Source: CAVQCJ01 sp963711005 (GTDB taxonomy: Bacteria; Actinomycetota; Actinomycetes; Prado026). From it: DNA of 64,000 bases. Location: NCBI GenBank assembly GCA_963711005.1, contig CAVQCJ010000006.1:682001-746000 (forward strand), read 5' to 3'. The notes below the pieces were generated by a model, which did no database searches, was not told where the DNA came from, and saw only the letters and a program-made list of their open reading frames with translations. Shown one piece after another: positions 35,756-43,883 of the stretch (position 1 is its first letter; each line of letters opens with the position of its first letter). A program made the position numbers and the translations under genes.

Positions 35756-36652
35756 ATGCGCCGGCACGGACGCAGGGCCCTGCTCGCCGCGACCTCCGTG
35801 GGCGTGGTGGCGGCGCTCGCCGTGGCCTGGTTCGCGTCGCGCCCGGAGCCGTCCGCCGCCGCGGCCCCAGGCACAGCCCGGACGTCCGCTTCCGGCGTCG
35901 CGCCCGTCGGTGCACAGCCGAGCTCCACCGACTCCCCGGCGACCCCGATGCCGACCGCCATGCCCAGCCCGGCGAAGGCGGTCACGGTCCGACCCGCCGC
36001 CGTACCCACCCCGAGCCCGAGACCGACCACGAACCCGAAGCCGAACCCGGCGTTCAAGTTCCCGGTGCCGGTCGTCGTCGGAAACGCGTCGCAGATCATC
36101 ACCGTGAGCGCAAGCGGCTCGTACGCCAACGTCGTGGCCTGGCAGCTGCAGGCCGGGGTCTGGCGCGCCGTCATCCAGACCAAGGCGGCCAGGATCGGCA
36201 CCCACGGTGTGGTGCCGGGGTCGACACGCAAGCAGGGCACCGGGACCACGCCCGGCGGGACGTACACGATGACCGAGGGGTTCGGGATCTCCGCGAACCC
36301 GGGCACGGCGATGCCGTACCGCCTGGTCACCCCCGACGACTGGTGGGTGGAGGACAACCTGTCGGCGTACTACAACGAGATGCGCGGTGCCTCGCAGGGT
36401 GGTTTCGCTGTGACGACGTCGGGCGTCAACGGCTCCGAGCACCTGGTCACGTTCACGACCCAGTACCGGTACGTGGTGGTCATCAACTTCAACCGGCCGC
36501 CGAACGCCGTGCGCTACCGCGGGGCGGGGATCTTCCTGCACGTCAACGGAACCGGCTCGACGGCCGGGTGCGTCTCGGTCCCGCTGGCGACCATGGTCTC
36601 GATCATCGACTGGCTGGACCCGGCGCAGCACCCGCGCATCGCCATCGCCTGA
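35756..36652 (+). CDS. Secreted L,D-transpeptidase-like protein (YkuD family)
   Basis: About 298 aa. The signal/anchor RRALLAATSVGVVAALAVAW is followed by a Pro/Thr/Ala-rich linker to about residue 105. The catalytic core ends GIFLHVNGTGSTAGCVSVPL, giving the H-x-N-G...S-x-G-C-V-S active-site pattern. TRKQGTGTTPGGTYTMTEGF matches the family's substrate cleft. It should act on peptidoglycan stem peptides in the wall or be a regulator of that type. The ATG at 35756 has GGAGG 5 nt upstream. Confidence 0.87.
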   Translation: MRRHGRRALLAATSVGVVAALAVAWFASRPEPSAAAAPGTARTSASGVAPVGAQPSSTDSPATPMPTAMPSPAKAVTVRPAAVPTPSPRPTTNPKPNPAFKFPVPVVVGNASQIITVSASGSYANVVAWQLQAGVWRAVIQTKAARIGTHGVVPGSTRKQGTGTTPGGTYTMTEGFGISANPGTAMPYRLVTPDDWWVEDNLSAYYNEMRGASQGGFAVTTSGVNGSEHLVTFTTQYRYVVVINFNRPPNAVRYRGAGIFLHVNGTGSTAGCVSVPLATMVSIIDWLDPAQHPRIAIA

Positions 36653-36670
36653 CCGACCCAGCACGGTGCG

Positions 36671-37417
36671 TCAGGCCTCGGTCTGCCTTGCCCCCCGCGG
36701 CCGCGTCCGCATCTGCTCCCGGGTCTCGAGGACGACACAGCAGCGTTCGGGCGACGGGTCGAGCCGGGCGCAGATCCCGGTGCCGGCGACCCGGTCAGCC
36801 ATCGCTGCGAGCAGGGCCAGGTTCATCCCGCAGACGATGTCGGTGTGCTCCCGGACCAGGGCGTGGAAAGGGCAGTTCGCCAGCACGATGCTCTGGTCGA
36901 CCGTGCGGGGCTCGTATCCGTACTGCGCGAGCGTCTGGCAGGTCACGGCCAGCTGTCGGGTACGGCTCGCCCGGGGCCCCAGGCCGGCGCGTGCCTGCGC
37001 GCCGATGGCCGCGCCCTGGTCAGCGGCGGCGCGGTGCAGCGAGGCGACGACGTCGCCTCCGGAGGGCCCGGACTCGTCGATGGCTCGCGCCATGAGGTGG
37101 CCGGCCAGGTCGTACCGTCGCTCGGGCAGGGCAACCGTCACTTGCCTGGATGAGCGTCGGTAACGCTTGGTCGGACGCCCCGCGCCCGGTCCTGCTCGAC
37201 CGGACAACCGCTTGAAGTCCGTGTCGAGCAGCCCTTCCTCGACAAGCCGGTCCAGGTGGAACTTCGCGGTGTGACGGGGGATGTCGACCCCTCGCGACGC
37301 CTGGTCACGACTGACCGGACCGGGCTGGCTCACCACGTAGAGGTACAAGGCCCGGCGGATCGGCTCGGCGAGGGCCGCCACGGCATCGACCTGGGTGGCG
37401 AACTCCTCGGAGTCCAT
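36671..37417 (-). CDS. Winged-helix regulator with C-terminal cysteine cluster (SufR-like)
   Basis: 248 aa. N-terminal ArsR/DeoR-type HTH: LAEPIRRALYLYVVSQPGPV, then RDQASRGVDIPRHTAKFHLD and RLVEEGLLDTDF. The C-terminal part has Cys at NCPFHAL, DIVCGMN, GICARLD and ERCCVV, a spacing like the Fe-S cluster site of SufR-type repressors. It may therefore sense redox or iron-sulphur state; that is inference. Divergent from folE, with paired inverted sites between them. Confidence 0.82.
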   Translation of the reverse strand: MDSEEFATQVDAVAALAEPIRRALYLYVVSQPGPVSRDQASRGVDIPRHTAKFHLDRLVEEGLLDTDFKRLSGRAGPGAGRPTKRYRRSSRQVTVALPERRYDLAGHLMARAIDESGPSGGDVVASLHRAAADQGAAIGAQARAGLGPRASRTRQLAVTCQTLAQYGYEPRTVDQSIVLANCPFHALVREHTDIVCGMNLALLAAMADRVAGTGICARLDPSPERCCVVLETREQMRTRPRGARQTEA

Positions 37418-37427
37418 CCGTCCCCCT

Positions 37428-37493
37428 TCTAAGAGACAGATCTATTGACCAAATATGCCTCGACGTCTAACGTCCAATCTACTGTCCCTTAGA
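37428..37493 (+). promoter_or_regulatory. folE promoter flanked by inverted 12-bp sites
   Basis: TTGACC (37445-37450), 17-nt spacer, TAACGT (37468-37473) form a good housekeeping-type promoter reading toward folE. It is bracketed by TCTAAGAGACAG (37428-37439) and CTGTCCCTTAGA (37482-37493), which are inverted copies with one mismatch. Binding here by the adjacent divergent regulator would cover both promoter edges. Confidence 0.62.
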
Positions 37494-37509
37494 CTTGGAG
37501 GCAACGACG

Positions 37510-37554
37510 ATGACCACGCAGTCGAGGCTGGACGCGACGGCCGACCACTCATGA
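37510..37554 (+). CDS. 14-codon upstream ORF coupled to folE
   Basis: The ATG at 37510 lies 9 nt after GGAGG (37496-37500), the strongest ribosome site here. It reads MTTQSRLDATADHS and stops in ATGA overlapping the folE ATG at 37551. It could be a leader peptide giving translational coupling, or the misread start of a longer folE protein. Confidence 0.4.
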   Translation: MTTQSRLDATADHS

Positions 37555-38147
37555 CCGTCGAACGAGCCCTGCGGATAGTCACAGCTCCCGACTCGGCCGA
37601 CCTCGCTGGAGCCGAGGCCGCCGCGGCCGGCTTCCTGGCCGCCCTCGGAGTGTCGACCGACGCTGAAGGACTGATCGAGACGCCACGCAGGATGGCTGCG
37701 GCCTACCTGGAGATGATCACACCGCGGTCCTTCGACCTCACCACGTTCCCGAACGACGACGGGTACGACGAGCTCGTCCTGGCTCGGTCGATCCCGGTCC
37801 ACTCGCTCTGCGAGCACCACATGCTCCCGTTCCTCGGCGTCGCCCACGTCGGGTACCTGCCGGCCGGTCGGATCCTCGGACTCTCCAAGCTGGCCCGTGT
37901 GGTCGAGATGTTCGCGCGTCGCCCGCAGGTTCAGGAACGGCTCACCACTCAGGTGGCGGGCTGGCTGCAGGACGAGCTGGGCCCCCGCGGCGTCGGGGTG
38001 ATCGTCGAGGCGGAGCACCTGTGCATGACGGTGCGCGGAGTCCAGGCAGCGGGGACCACGACCGTCACGTCCGCCATGCACGGACTCCTCCGCGACGACG
38101 CCCGCTCACGCGCCGAGTTCCTGGCCCTGGCCCGGACCAGTCCGTAG
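37551..38147 (+). CDS. folE: GTP cyclohydrolase I
   Basis: 198 aa from the ATG at 37551. Zinc site Cys/His in HSLCEHHMLPFLGVAHVGYL and HLCMTVRGVQ; TPRRMAAAYLEM and LGLSKLARVVEMFARRPQVQ are also conserved. It converts GTP to dihydroneopterin triphosphate for folate or other pterins. There is no folate cluster adjacent, so this may be a regulated second copy. An in-frame open stretch upstream to 37455 has no good start. Confidence 0.93.
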   Translation: MTVERALRIVTAPDSADLAGAEAAAAGFLAALGVSTDAEGLIETPRRMAAAYLEMITPRSFDLTTFPNDDGYDELVLARSIPVHSLCEHHMLPFLGVAHVGYLPAGRILGLSKLARVVEMFARRPQVQERLTTQVAGWLQDELGPRGVGVIVEAEHLCMTVRGVQAAGTTTVTSAMHGLLRDDARSRAEFLALARTSP

Positions 38148-38204
38148 CCGGCAACTCGGCACCACGCCGAGCGACCGAGACCGCTCACGGCGCATACTGC
38201 CTCC

Positions 38205-38996
38205 ATGGGTCAGGGGGCTGGCGGGGCGGTGGCGCTCGCGCTGCTGATCACCGCGCTGGCCGGTTGCACGAGCACTCCGCAGGCTTCAGGGTCGGCGCCG
38301 AGTCCGGTACCTGGCTCCAGCCAGCCCAGCCAGCCGAGCGCCGACGAACCGGTGACCGTCTCCTCCCCGGCTCAAGACCGAGGCGCGTTCGGTCTCGACA
38401 TGGGGCTGCTGTATCGCAGCGCCGGCACCGAGCACATCGTTCGAGCCACGCTACTGGCCGTCGGCATCGAGGGGCGTACCGAGCTGTACCAGCGTGGGGT
38501 CGACGACGACGGTCCACCGCAACAACCCACCCTCGCCCCGGCAGAGGTCCTCAGCGTGTCCGTCTACACGGTCCCTGACTGCGCGGCGCCAGCCATCGGC
38601 CAGGACCCGAGACTGCGGGTCACCTACGCCAACCACAGCGGTGGCACCAGCGATCGGACCTACCGCGTCGACGCCCTCGCACCCGGGCTCAGCGCCGTTG
38701 CCAAGGCCTGGTGCGTCCATGACGTGATGCTTCACGCCTCGACGTTCACCGGTTACCCCGGATGCGACGCCACCTCCGTGACGCTGCTGGCTCGCAACCC
38801 GTCACTGTCTGCAGCCACGCTCACGGTCGATGGTGCGACGTATGCCGCCGATCCACTGCACATCCCCAGTGGAGGCTCCGCCCAGTGGACCATCACATCG
38901 TCGGGGCGATGCCCCGTCCACCCGAACGTGACCGCGAGCGTGCGCTACTCCGACGGCCGAGTCGCACAGGTGAGCCTCGACCTGAACAGGGCCTAG
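38205..38996 (+). CDS. Secreted lipoprotein, unknown function
   Basis: 263 aa. The signal AVALALLITALAGC gives a clear lipobox (LAGC), followed by a Ser/Pro-rich linker (SAPSPVPGSSQPSQPSADEP). The mature part holds paired Cys (VPDCAAP, AWCVHDV, YPGCDAT, GRCPVHP) that could form two disulphides. No recognised domain. ATG start; the 57-bp gap after folE leaves room for its own promoter. Confidence 0.78.
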   Translation: MGQGAGGAVALALLITALAGCTSTPQASGSAPSPVPGSSQPSQPSADEPVTVSSPAQDRGAFGLDMGLLYRSAGTEHIVRATLLAVGIEGRTELYQRGVDDDGPPQQPTLAPAEVLSVSVYTVPDCAAPAIGQDPRLRVTYANHSGGTSDRTYRVDALAPGLSAVAKAWCVHDVMLHASTFTGYPGCDATSVTLLARNPSLSAATLTVDGATYAADPLHIPSGGSAQWTITSSGRCPVHPNVTASVRYSDGRVAQVSLDLNRA

Positions 38997-39058
38997 GCAC
39001 CCCGACGCGTCGGACCGCGCGGTTCAATGAGTTCACTCTGTCGGATCGCGACAGACGC

Positions 39059-39625
39059 TCACATCGGATCGACCATCCTGCTCACCACCCAGGAGTGCTT
39101 GCCGACCTGCCGGCCACGGGTGAACCCGTACTGCTCGAAGAGCTCGACGGTCGCACTGAACAGGAACCGGCCCGGGGCCTCACGCCCGGTGGTCACTTCG
39201 GGGATCGCCTCCACCAGGCCGCCACCTGCGTGGGCGATCTGGTCGAGCGCGCCTTCCAGCGCCGCCCGAGCGACGCCCTCGCCGCGATGCTTCTTGTCGA
39301 CGTAGAAGCAGGTGATCCGCCAGTCCGGGGACGGCGGCGTCTGCTTGTCGTACTCGCGTCTGTGCTTGATGTTCGGGAGTTCCTCGGGGCTGCCGTACTG
39401 GCACCAGCCCTGGGCGGCTCCGGCCTGGTCGAGGACCAACGCGGCGTGAGCGCGACCAGTCCGGACTCGGTCCTCCTTGACCATGCGGTAGCTGATCCCC
39501 TTCTGACCGCATTCCGGGTGGTAGGCGATGCACCAGCACCCGCCGAAGATCCCGTTGTTGCGCTCGACAAGCTCCGCGAAGGCGTCCCAGGTGGAGGCGT
39601 CGAGGGGTCGGATCGTCCACGGCAT
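39059..39625 (-). CDS. GNAT-family N-acetyltransferase
   Basis: 188 aa. The start MPWTIRPLDASTWDAFAELV is preceded by AAAGGACT. The GNAT loop is CFYVDKKHRGEGVARAALEG with the following helix. The middle GGCWCIAYHPECGQKGISYR is Cys-rich, seen in a known subgroup. C-terminal VELFEQYGFTRGRQVGKHSW. Substrate unknown. Confidence 0.85.
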   Translation of the reverse strand: MPWTIRPLDASTWDAFAELVERNNGIFGGCWCIAYHPECGQKGISYRMVKEDRVRTGRAHAALVLDQAGAAQGWCQYGSPEELPNIKHRREYDKQTPPSPDWRITCFYVDKKHRGEGVARAALEGALDQIAHAGGGLVEAIPEVTTGREAPGRFLFSATVELFEQYGFTRGRQVGKHSWVVSRMVDPM

Positions 39626-39668
39626 CGTCGAGTCCTTTCGCGCGAGTGCACCAGCCCGTTTGAGGGAC

Positions 39669-39724
39669 CCGCACATCCTGCCCGATCTGCTCAGAACGGT
39701 GACAGCACGTCGGTGCGCGTCGGC
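39669..39724. repeat. Palindromic intergenic repeat, copy 1
   Basis: Begins CCGCAC, contains TGCCCGATCTG and AACGGTGACAGCACG, and ends CGGTGCG. Diverged copy lying between the GNAT gene and the PH-like gene. Compare the sharper copies at 53593, 60654 and 63495. Confidence 0.5.
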
Positions 39725-39725
39725 T

Positions 39726-40297
39726 TCACCTAGGCCCCCTGTCCTCCGGAGCGGCCTCTCCCAGGCTGGACACGAGCGACTGACCGTCGGCCATCTCCAG
39801 CGTCAGCGCCTCCTCGCCATGCAGGTGAAGGCGCACGGAGTCCTCCGACAGGAGGCGGAACGTCCCATCAGGTCGGGTCCGTCCTGCTGGACCAACCGTG
39901 GCCGACAGGACACTCTCGAGCGGAACGTCCCACCGCCGGAAGCCGAACCTCGTGGCCAGCCAGCTCGGCGTGAGTGTCAGGTTTCGATGGTCGATCTCGG
40001 CATGGGCTGGAAGTCCTCGGTCCACATGACGATTCGCCAGGTCGGCAGGTCCAGCCACAGGACCGGCCACGTGTCGGCCGCGACCCGGACCGGCCACACC
40101 GCTCGGCCGGAAGCGGCCAGCCTCGCGTGCCTTCGATGTCGGGTCGCCCTCCATCCAAGGGAGCCCAGCCACAGGACCAAGATCGTGGTCAGAGTCAGCG
40201 CCAGCGCGGCAACCGCTCCGAGGTGCCTGGCGGCACTGAGGAAGATCGCCCCGCACCCCAGGGTTACCAGCGCCCAAGGCGCAACGCGCTTCCCCAC
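39726..40297 (-). CDS. PH-like membrane protein, apparent frameshift
   Basis: The N-terminal part has two helices (LVTLGCGAIFLSAARHLGAV, AALALTLTTILVLWLGSLGW) then VRVAADTWPVLWLDLPTWRI. Near 39995 the frame shifts (one base missing or two added) into HAEIDHRNLTLTPSWLATRF and RWDVPLESVLSATVGPAGRT, ending GEAAPEDRGPR. The joined product looks like a two-helix protein with a bacterial PH-type domain, like its neighbour. GTG at 40297 is the likeliest start. Two overlapping small genes are the alternative. Confidence 0.45.
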
Positions 40298-40321
40298 AAG
40301 GACATGATGCCCGACCAAGAT

Positions 40322-40372
40322 CCGCACCGAAGGCCGGCCCGACCGCCCTGGGTCGGCGCACTTCGGGGCGGT
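40322..40372. repeat. Palindromic intergenic repeat, copy 2
   Basis: CCGCACCGAAGGCC pairs with GGCGCACTTCGGGGCGG across GACCGCCCTGGGTC. The 18 bases GACCAAGATCCGCACCGA at its left edge recur in the copy at 62831. Confidence 0.65.
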
Positions 40373-40374
40373 CG

Positions 40375-40875
40375 TCAGTGCGGGCGATGCTCGGCGGCCT
40401 CCAGCACAGCAGCCGCGACCTCATCGGCACGGACGGACCTCCGCAGCATGAACGAGATGTTCGCCTTCGGCACCGCCATGGCGATGATCGGGCTCGATCG
40501 CCCTCGCACGTCGAAGACGATCCCCCACCCGCCCGGCGCAACCTCCTTCACCGCATCGAGCGGCACGACGAACCCGACCAACGGGTTCTGGACCACCAAC
40601 TGTCGGTCGGTCAAGATCAGGTAGGGCCGGCCCCAGACGAGCCAGATCGCAAGTGGCGCCAGGACCAGGAAGCCGATCCCGCTGATGCGGTCGGATGCCG
40701 CGGCTCCGCCGAACGCGAGCAGACTCCCAATAACCAGGAAGGCGACCAGACACCCCACGGCGAACAGCCGGGAGAGCCCTCCCGGCTGCCATCGCCCCAG
40801 CACGATGCCTTCAGCATCGGGCAAACGCAGACGCGCACCGATCCGGGGGCTGCGGTGCTCACCGCCGTCAGACAT
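40375..40875 (-). CDS. PH-domain-like membrane protein
   Basis: 166 aa. Two helices (RLFAVGCLVAFLVIGSLLAF and ISGIGFLVLAPLAIWLVWGR) are followed by a beta-rich stretch YLILTDRQLVVQNPLVGFVV, LDAVKEVAPGGWGIVFDVRG, typical of bacterial PH (bPH-type) membrane proteins. Function unknown. It is the upstream partner of the frameshifted PH-like gene on the same strand. Confidence 0.72.
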   Translation of the reverse strand: MSDGGEHRSPRIGARLRLPDAEGIVLGRWQPGGLSRLFAVGCLVAFLVIGSLLAFGGAAASDRISGIGFLVLAPLAIWLVWGRPYLILTDRQLVVQNPLVGFVVPLDAVKEVAPGGWGIVFDVRGRSSPIIAMAVPKANISFMLRRSVRADEVAAAVLEAAEHRPH

Positions 40876-41032
40876 CCTGGTCCTACCTGCCGGGCCAACC
40901 GAGCTTTCGAATTGGCGTGGTCCTCGGATCCCCCCGAGGAACCAGTGTGCGTAGTGCCGTCGTGCCAGGTGTGACGCCTACCGAGCCGTTCTCGTTGCGA
41001 GGAGTCTCTGCCCCTTCCCCGTGTGCTCTCGG

Positions 41033-41086
41033 GCGCACCCTCTGCCGGATCTGATCAGCCCGCCATCGGCAGGTCGGTGCGGCTCA
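41033..41086. repeat. Palindromic intergenic repeat, copy 3
   Basis: GCGCACCC, then TGCCGGATCTGATCAGCCCG, then GGTCGGTGCGGCT. The end reaches into the stop of the following minus-strand lipoprotein gene. Confidence 0.6.
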
Positions 41087-41587
41087 GCCGTACAGCTGGC
41101 ACGCGAGCTTCTTGAACTGGTCGACGGTTCCGACGATGTAGATCCCGTCACCGTTGTCCTTCAGGGACCCAGACCAGTATCGGACCTGGCCGTGCGGTAT
41201 CGACGCCAGGTCCGCCGACGTGAACTCGACTGCGTCCGCCGAAGACGAGTTGTCGTTGGTCCAGCCGTACAGGCTGTAGGTCTGGTGAGGATGGAGTGGG
41301 ACAAAGGGTTCAGTTGCAGTCCAGCCGTCACCCCCGGACCGCAAGGACCAGGAGGTGTACCCCGACGCGGCGGGCTTCACCGACCAGCTGCCCAGATGGT
41401 CGTTGTCGGTCTGATAGACGGTTGCTCCGTCGATGTGCCCGCCGCAAACCTCAAGGAAGCCCACCGGGCTTCCGTCGGCTCCTGTCCCGATCCCGGCGAG
41501 GCCGGTCGCCGGCACTGTGCAGCCGGAGAGGAAGAAGGCCAAGGCCACGGCGACTCCGGGAAGGATCACTCTTCGCCGTCCGAGCAC
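41084..41587 (-). CDS. Lipoprotein of unknown function
   Basis: 167 aa from the GTG at 41587 (GTG 41569 is an alternative). Signal RRRVILPGVAVALAFFLSGC with lipobox LSGC. The mature part includes GFLEVCGGHIDGATVYQTDN, SWSVKPAASGYTSWSLRSGG and KKLACQLYG; Cys residues could pair. Similar small lipoproteins occur in actinobacteria but I do not recognise a family. Confidence 0.7.
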   Translation of the reverse strand: MLGRRRVILPGVAVALAFFLSGCTVPATGLAGIGTGADGSPVGFLEVCGGHIDGATVYQTDNDHLGSWSVKPAASGYTSWSLRSGGDGWTATEPFVPLHPHQTYSLYGWTNDNSSSADAVEFTSADLASIPHGQVRYWSGSLKDNGDGIYIVGTVDQFKKLACQLYG

Positions 41588-41711
41588 GTACGGATCATCG
41601 GGCCATTCGCCGGCCGATCTCGACAGGAGATGCGCAATCGAGATCAGCGGGCGCGTTGCCCGACCGCCCGTGATCGGCACACAGCGAGCACGCCGAGCCC
41701 GAGTCCAGCGA

Positions 41712-42002
41712 CTAGCTGGCGGGCGGGCCGTTGGGGTCGTTGGGGACGGTGACGCAGTCGGCCTTGTTGTCGCCGCCGTTGCCGCCGCCTTGGCCGTTGT
41801 CTCCGGTGTGCGGGTTGCCACCGCTGGAGTTGTGACCGCAGTTGCCCCAGCCCTGGTCTCCGCCGTTGGCCGGAGCCGGCGCCTCAGGAGTCGTGATCGA
41901 ACCGCCGGTGCGGTTGGTCGGGTCGGCAAGAGCTACCGAGCCGACGACGGAAGGTACGGCGAGCGCGCCCGCGAGAAACGCCGCAGTGATGATCTTGCGC
42001 AT
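41712..42002 (-). CDS. Small secreted Gly/Asn-rich protein
   Basis: 96 aa. Signal peptide MRKIITAAFLAGALAVPSVV ending near ALA. The mature part is Gly/Asn/Pro-rich (GGDQGWGNCGHNSSGGNPHT) with two Cys. Its 40-nt leader with hairpin and GAGG is almost the same as that of the MFS gene at 48388. Function unknown. Confidence 0.75.
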   Translation of the reverse strand: MRKIITAAFLAGALAVPSVVGSVALADPTNRTGGSITTPEAPAPANGGDQGWGNCGHNSSGGNPHTGDNGQGGGNGGDNKADCVTVPNDPNGPPAS

Positions 42003-42046
42003 GGGATCCTCGATCGCCGGCCGGGACGAGGGGGGTGCCGGCTAGC
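42003..42046 (-). promoter_or_regulatory. Shared hairpin leader, copy A
   Basis: Reading toward the ATG at 42002: GCCGGC arm, a loop with CCCTCGTCCC, a second GCCGGC arm, then GATCGAGGATCCC directly before ATG. The loop CCTCG is complementary to the CGAGG that serves as ribosome site, so a pseudoknot could hide it. The copy at 48348-48387 is nearly identical. Confidence 0.55.
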
Positions 42047-42122
42047 CATGCATCGACCAATGCCGCCCGGCTTCCAGACGACCGAACGGGCTAACGCGCG
42101 CGGCTGGCCGGGACGACCGTGG

Positions 42123-43574
42123 CTACGGCTTCGCCGGCTTGCCACCGCCCTTCGGGGTGGGCTTGGCGGTCGGCTTGCCGCTGCTTTTCGGGGTCGGTTT
42201 CGTCGTCGGTTTCCCGGTGGACTTGGTCGGAGTCGGAGTCGGAGTCGGAGTCGGTGACTTCGTGGGTTTCCCGCTGCCCTTCGGCGTCGGCGACGTCGTC
42301 GGCTTCCCGGGCGGTGCGGTCGGCTTGCCGGAGCCGCTGGGTGTCGGGGACGGATGCGTCGCGGAGGTCGGAGCCGCCGATGAAGACGGCGAGCCGGCCG
42401 GCCCGGTCGGCCCTCCCGTGTGGCTGACCACCACGCTGTGGTGTCCCGAGCTCTGGCTGCCGGTAGAAGCGGGTGCGGTGGTCGCCGGGGTCGCGGATGC
42501 GGCCGGCCCGGACAGCACAACGCTGCCGGCGACGATCGCCGCGGCGGTGCCCTGGGTGGCCACGGCCGCCGCACCTTCGGTGGCGGCCAGGAAGGGAGTG
42601 GCGCCGAGCCAGCTGAGGGGACCCATCGCCAGCCGCAGGCGCGGGGTGGACACGGCGAGCATGGCGCGGACCACTCTCGGGTCGAAGTGGGTACCGGCGC
42701 AGTCGTTGAGCTCGCGCAGCGCCGCGGCCCGACCGATCGGTTTGCGGTACGAGCGCGGGGCGGTCATCACGTCGAACGCGTCGGCGACGGCGACGATGCG
42801 AGCGCCCAGGCAGATCCGTTCGCCGGCCAGTCCGAGCGGGTATCCGGTGCCGTCGAACTTCTCGTGGTGCTGGGCGATCGTCTCGGTCCCGCCTGCCAGC
42901 CAGCTGTTCAGCGGCCGGGTGATCCGTACCCCGGCGGCGGGGTGGAGGCGGATCGCGCTCCAGTCCGACTCGGTCAGCTTGTCGGTCTTGTTGAGCACCC
43001 TTGCCGGCACTCGGAGCTTGCCCACGTCGTGCAGCAGAGCGGCCCAGCGCAGGTGCCCGCGGTCCTCGCTGGGCAGGCGCAGCTGCGCGGCGATCAGGTC
43101 GGTGTACACCCTGACCCGCTCGGAGTGTCCGCGCGTCTGACTGTCGTGCGAACCCAGCGCGGCGACCAGGGCCAGGATGTCCTGCGCCGCGCTGGCGTCA
43201 GCGAGGTTGACCAGCGGATCCCCGCGCTGAGCCCGCGAGACGATCTCTTCCAGCTTGTGGGTGTCGCCCGCGTCCCGGGCCACTGCGTACCGGGACGGGG
43301 CCGGGCCCGGGAACTCGATGGACAGCTCGAGGAGGACCGCCAACGGCAGCAGCCGCGACAGCAGCCTGTGCACGATCACGAGAACCGTGGTCGACGCGGC
43401 CAGGACCCCGACCCACTTCAGCACCTCGGGTGCTTGCAGCAGCACGGGCAGGTGGACCAGCACCGCGGAGGCCATGCAGGCAGCCAGCAGCGGGACCACC
43501 ACGTAGGCGACGCGCACCAGCAGAGCGACCCGCGGCCGCCCTGCCCAGGAATCCCCCCCGGGTGCCCTCACCAT
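42123..43574 (-). CDS. HD-GYP-type phosphohydrolase, membrane bound, with Lys/Pro/Thr-rich tail
   Basis: 483 aa. Two or three N-terminal helices (VALLVRVAYVVVPLLAACMA, VLKWVGVLAASTTVLVIVHR), then an HD domain: HSERVRVYTDLIAAQL, LLHDVGKLRVP, and HHEKFDGTGYPLGLAGERI, which holds H-H-E and the GYP motif. HD-GYP proteins commonly degrade cyclic-di-GMP. A further hydrophobic helix near 350 is followed by about 110 residues of SGKPT/TPKPT-type repeats, probably outside the cell. AAGGAG abuts the ATG; GTG one codon later is possible. A promoter-bearing repeat lies 440 bp upstream. Confidence 0.86.
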   Translation of the reverse strand: MVRAPGGDSWAGRPRVALLVRVAYVVVPLLAACMASAVLVHLPVLLQAPEVLKWVGVLAASTTVLVIVHRLLSRLLPLAVLLELSIEFPGPAPSRYAVARDAGDTHKLEEIVSRAQRGDPLVNLADASAAQDILALVAALGSHDSQTRGHSERVRVYTDLIAAQLRLPSEDRGHLRWAALLHDVGKLRVPARVLNKTDKLTESDWSAIRLHPAAGVRITRPLNSWLAGGTETIAQHHEKFDGTGYPLGLAGERICLGARIVAVADAFDVMTAPRSYRKPIGRAAALRELNDCAGTHFDPRVVRAMLAVSTPRLRLAMGPLSWLGATPFLAATEGAAAVATQGTAAAIVAGSVVLSGPAASATPATTAPASTGSQSSGHHSVVVSHTGGPTGPAGSPSSSAAPTSATHPSPTPSGSGKPTAPPGKPTTSPTPKGSGKPTKSPTPTPTPTPTKSTGKPTTKPTPKSSGKPTAKPTPKGGGKPAKP

Positions 43575-43811
43575 CTCCTTATCGGTCGCTCGCTACCTCG
43601 AAATGAGGGTGGAGCACCACCCAGACGGGGGCACTGTGTCCGTTCGGGCGGGGGCTCGTGGGAAGCTGTCGCCGCACCCTTGGTGCCGCCCAGCCACCTC
43701 CCAACCGGACCCGGGCTGCCAACGGCGTCGGGGTCCGAGCTCTAGCTCCCCCGAGGGCTGGGCGAGCGGCTTACTGCCCGTTTACCTGGCCATGCCTAGC
43801 CTCGCAATCGG

Positions 43812-43849
43812 CGCGCCCCGCTCCCTATCCCCATACGTGGCGGGGCGCG
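43812..43849. terminator. Stem-loop CGCGCCCCGC/GCGGGGCGCG
   Basis: Ten-bp GC stem with an 18-nt loop. No U-tract, so either an actinobacterial-type terminator or a structural leader element. Confidence 0.5.
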
Positions 43850-43883
43850 TCCCGAGGCGTGCAACGCCCGTTCTCGCCTCGGT

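Noticed and set aside
42123..42420. Possible CRISPR-like short repeats
   Set aside because: The periodicity is coding (GKPT/TPKP repeats of the HD-GYP tail); there are no equal-length spacers.
43575..43800. Known riboswitch (c-di-AMP ydaO, cobalamin, c-di-GMP) in the HD-GYP leader
   Set aside because: I could not find the conserved core motifs of these classes; only generic hairpins are visible.
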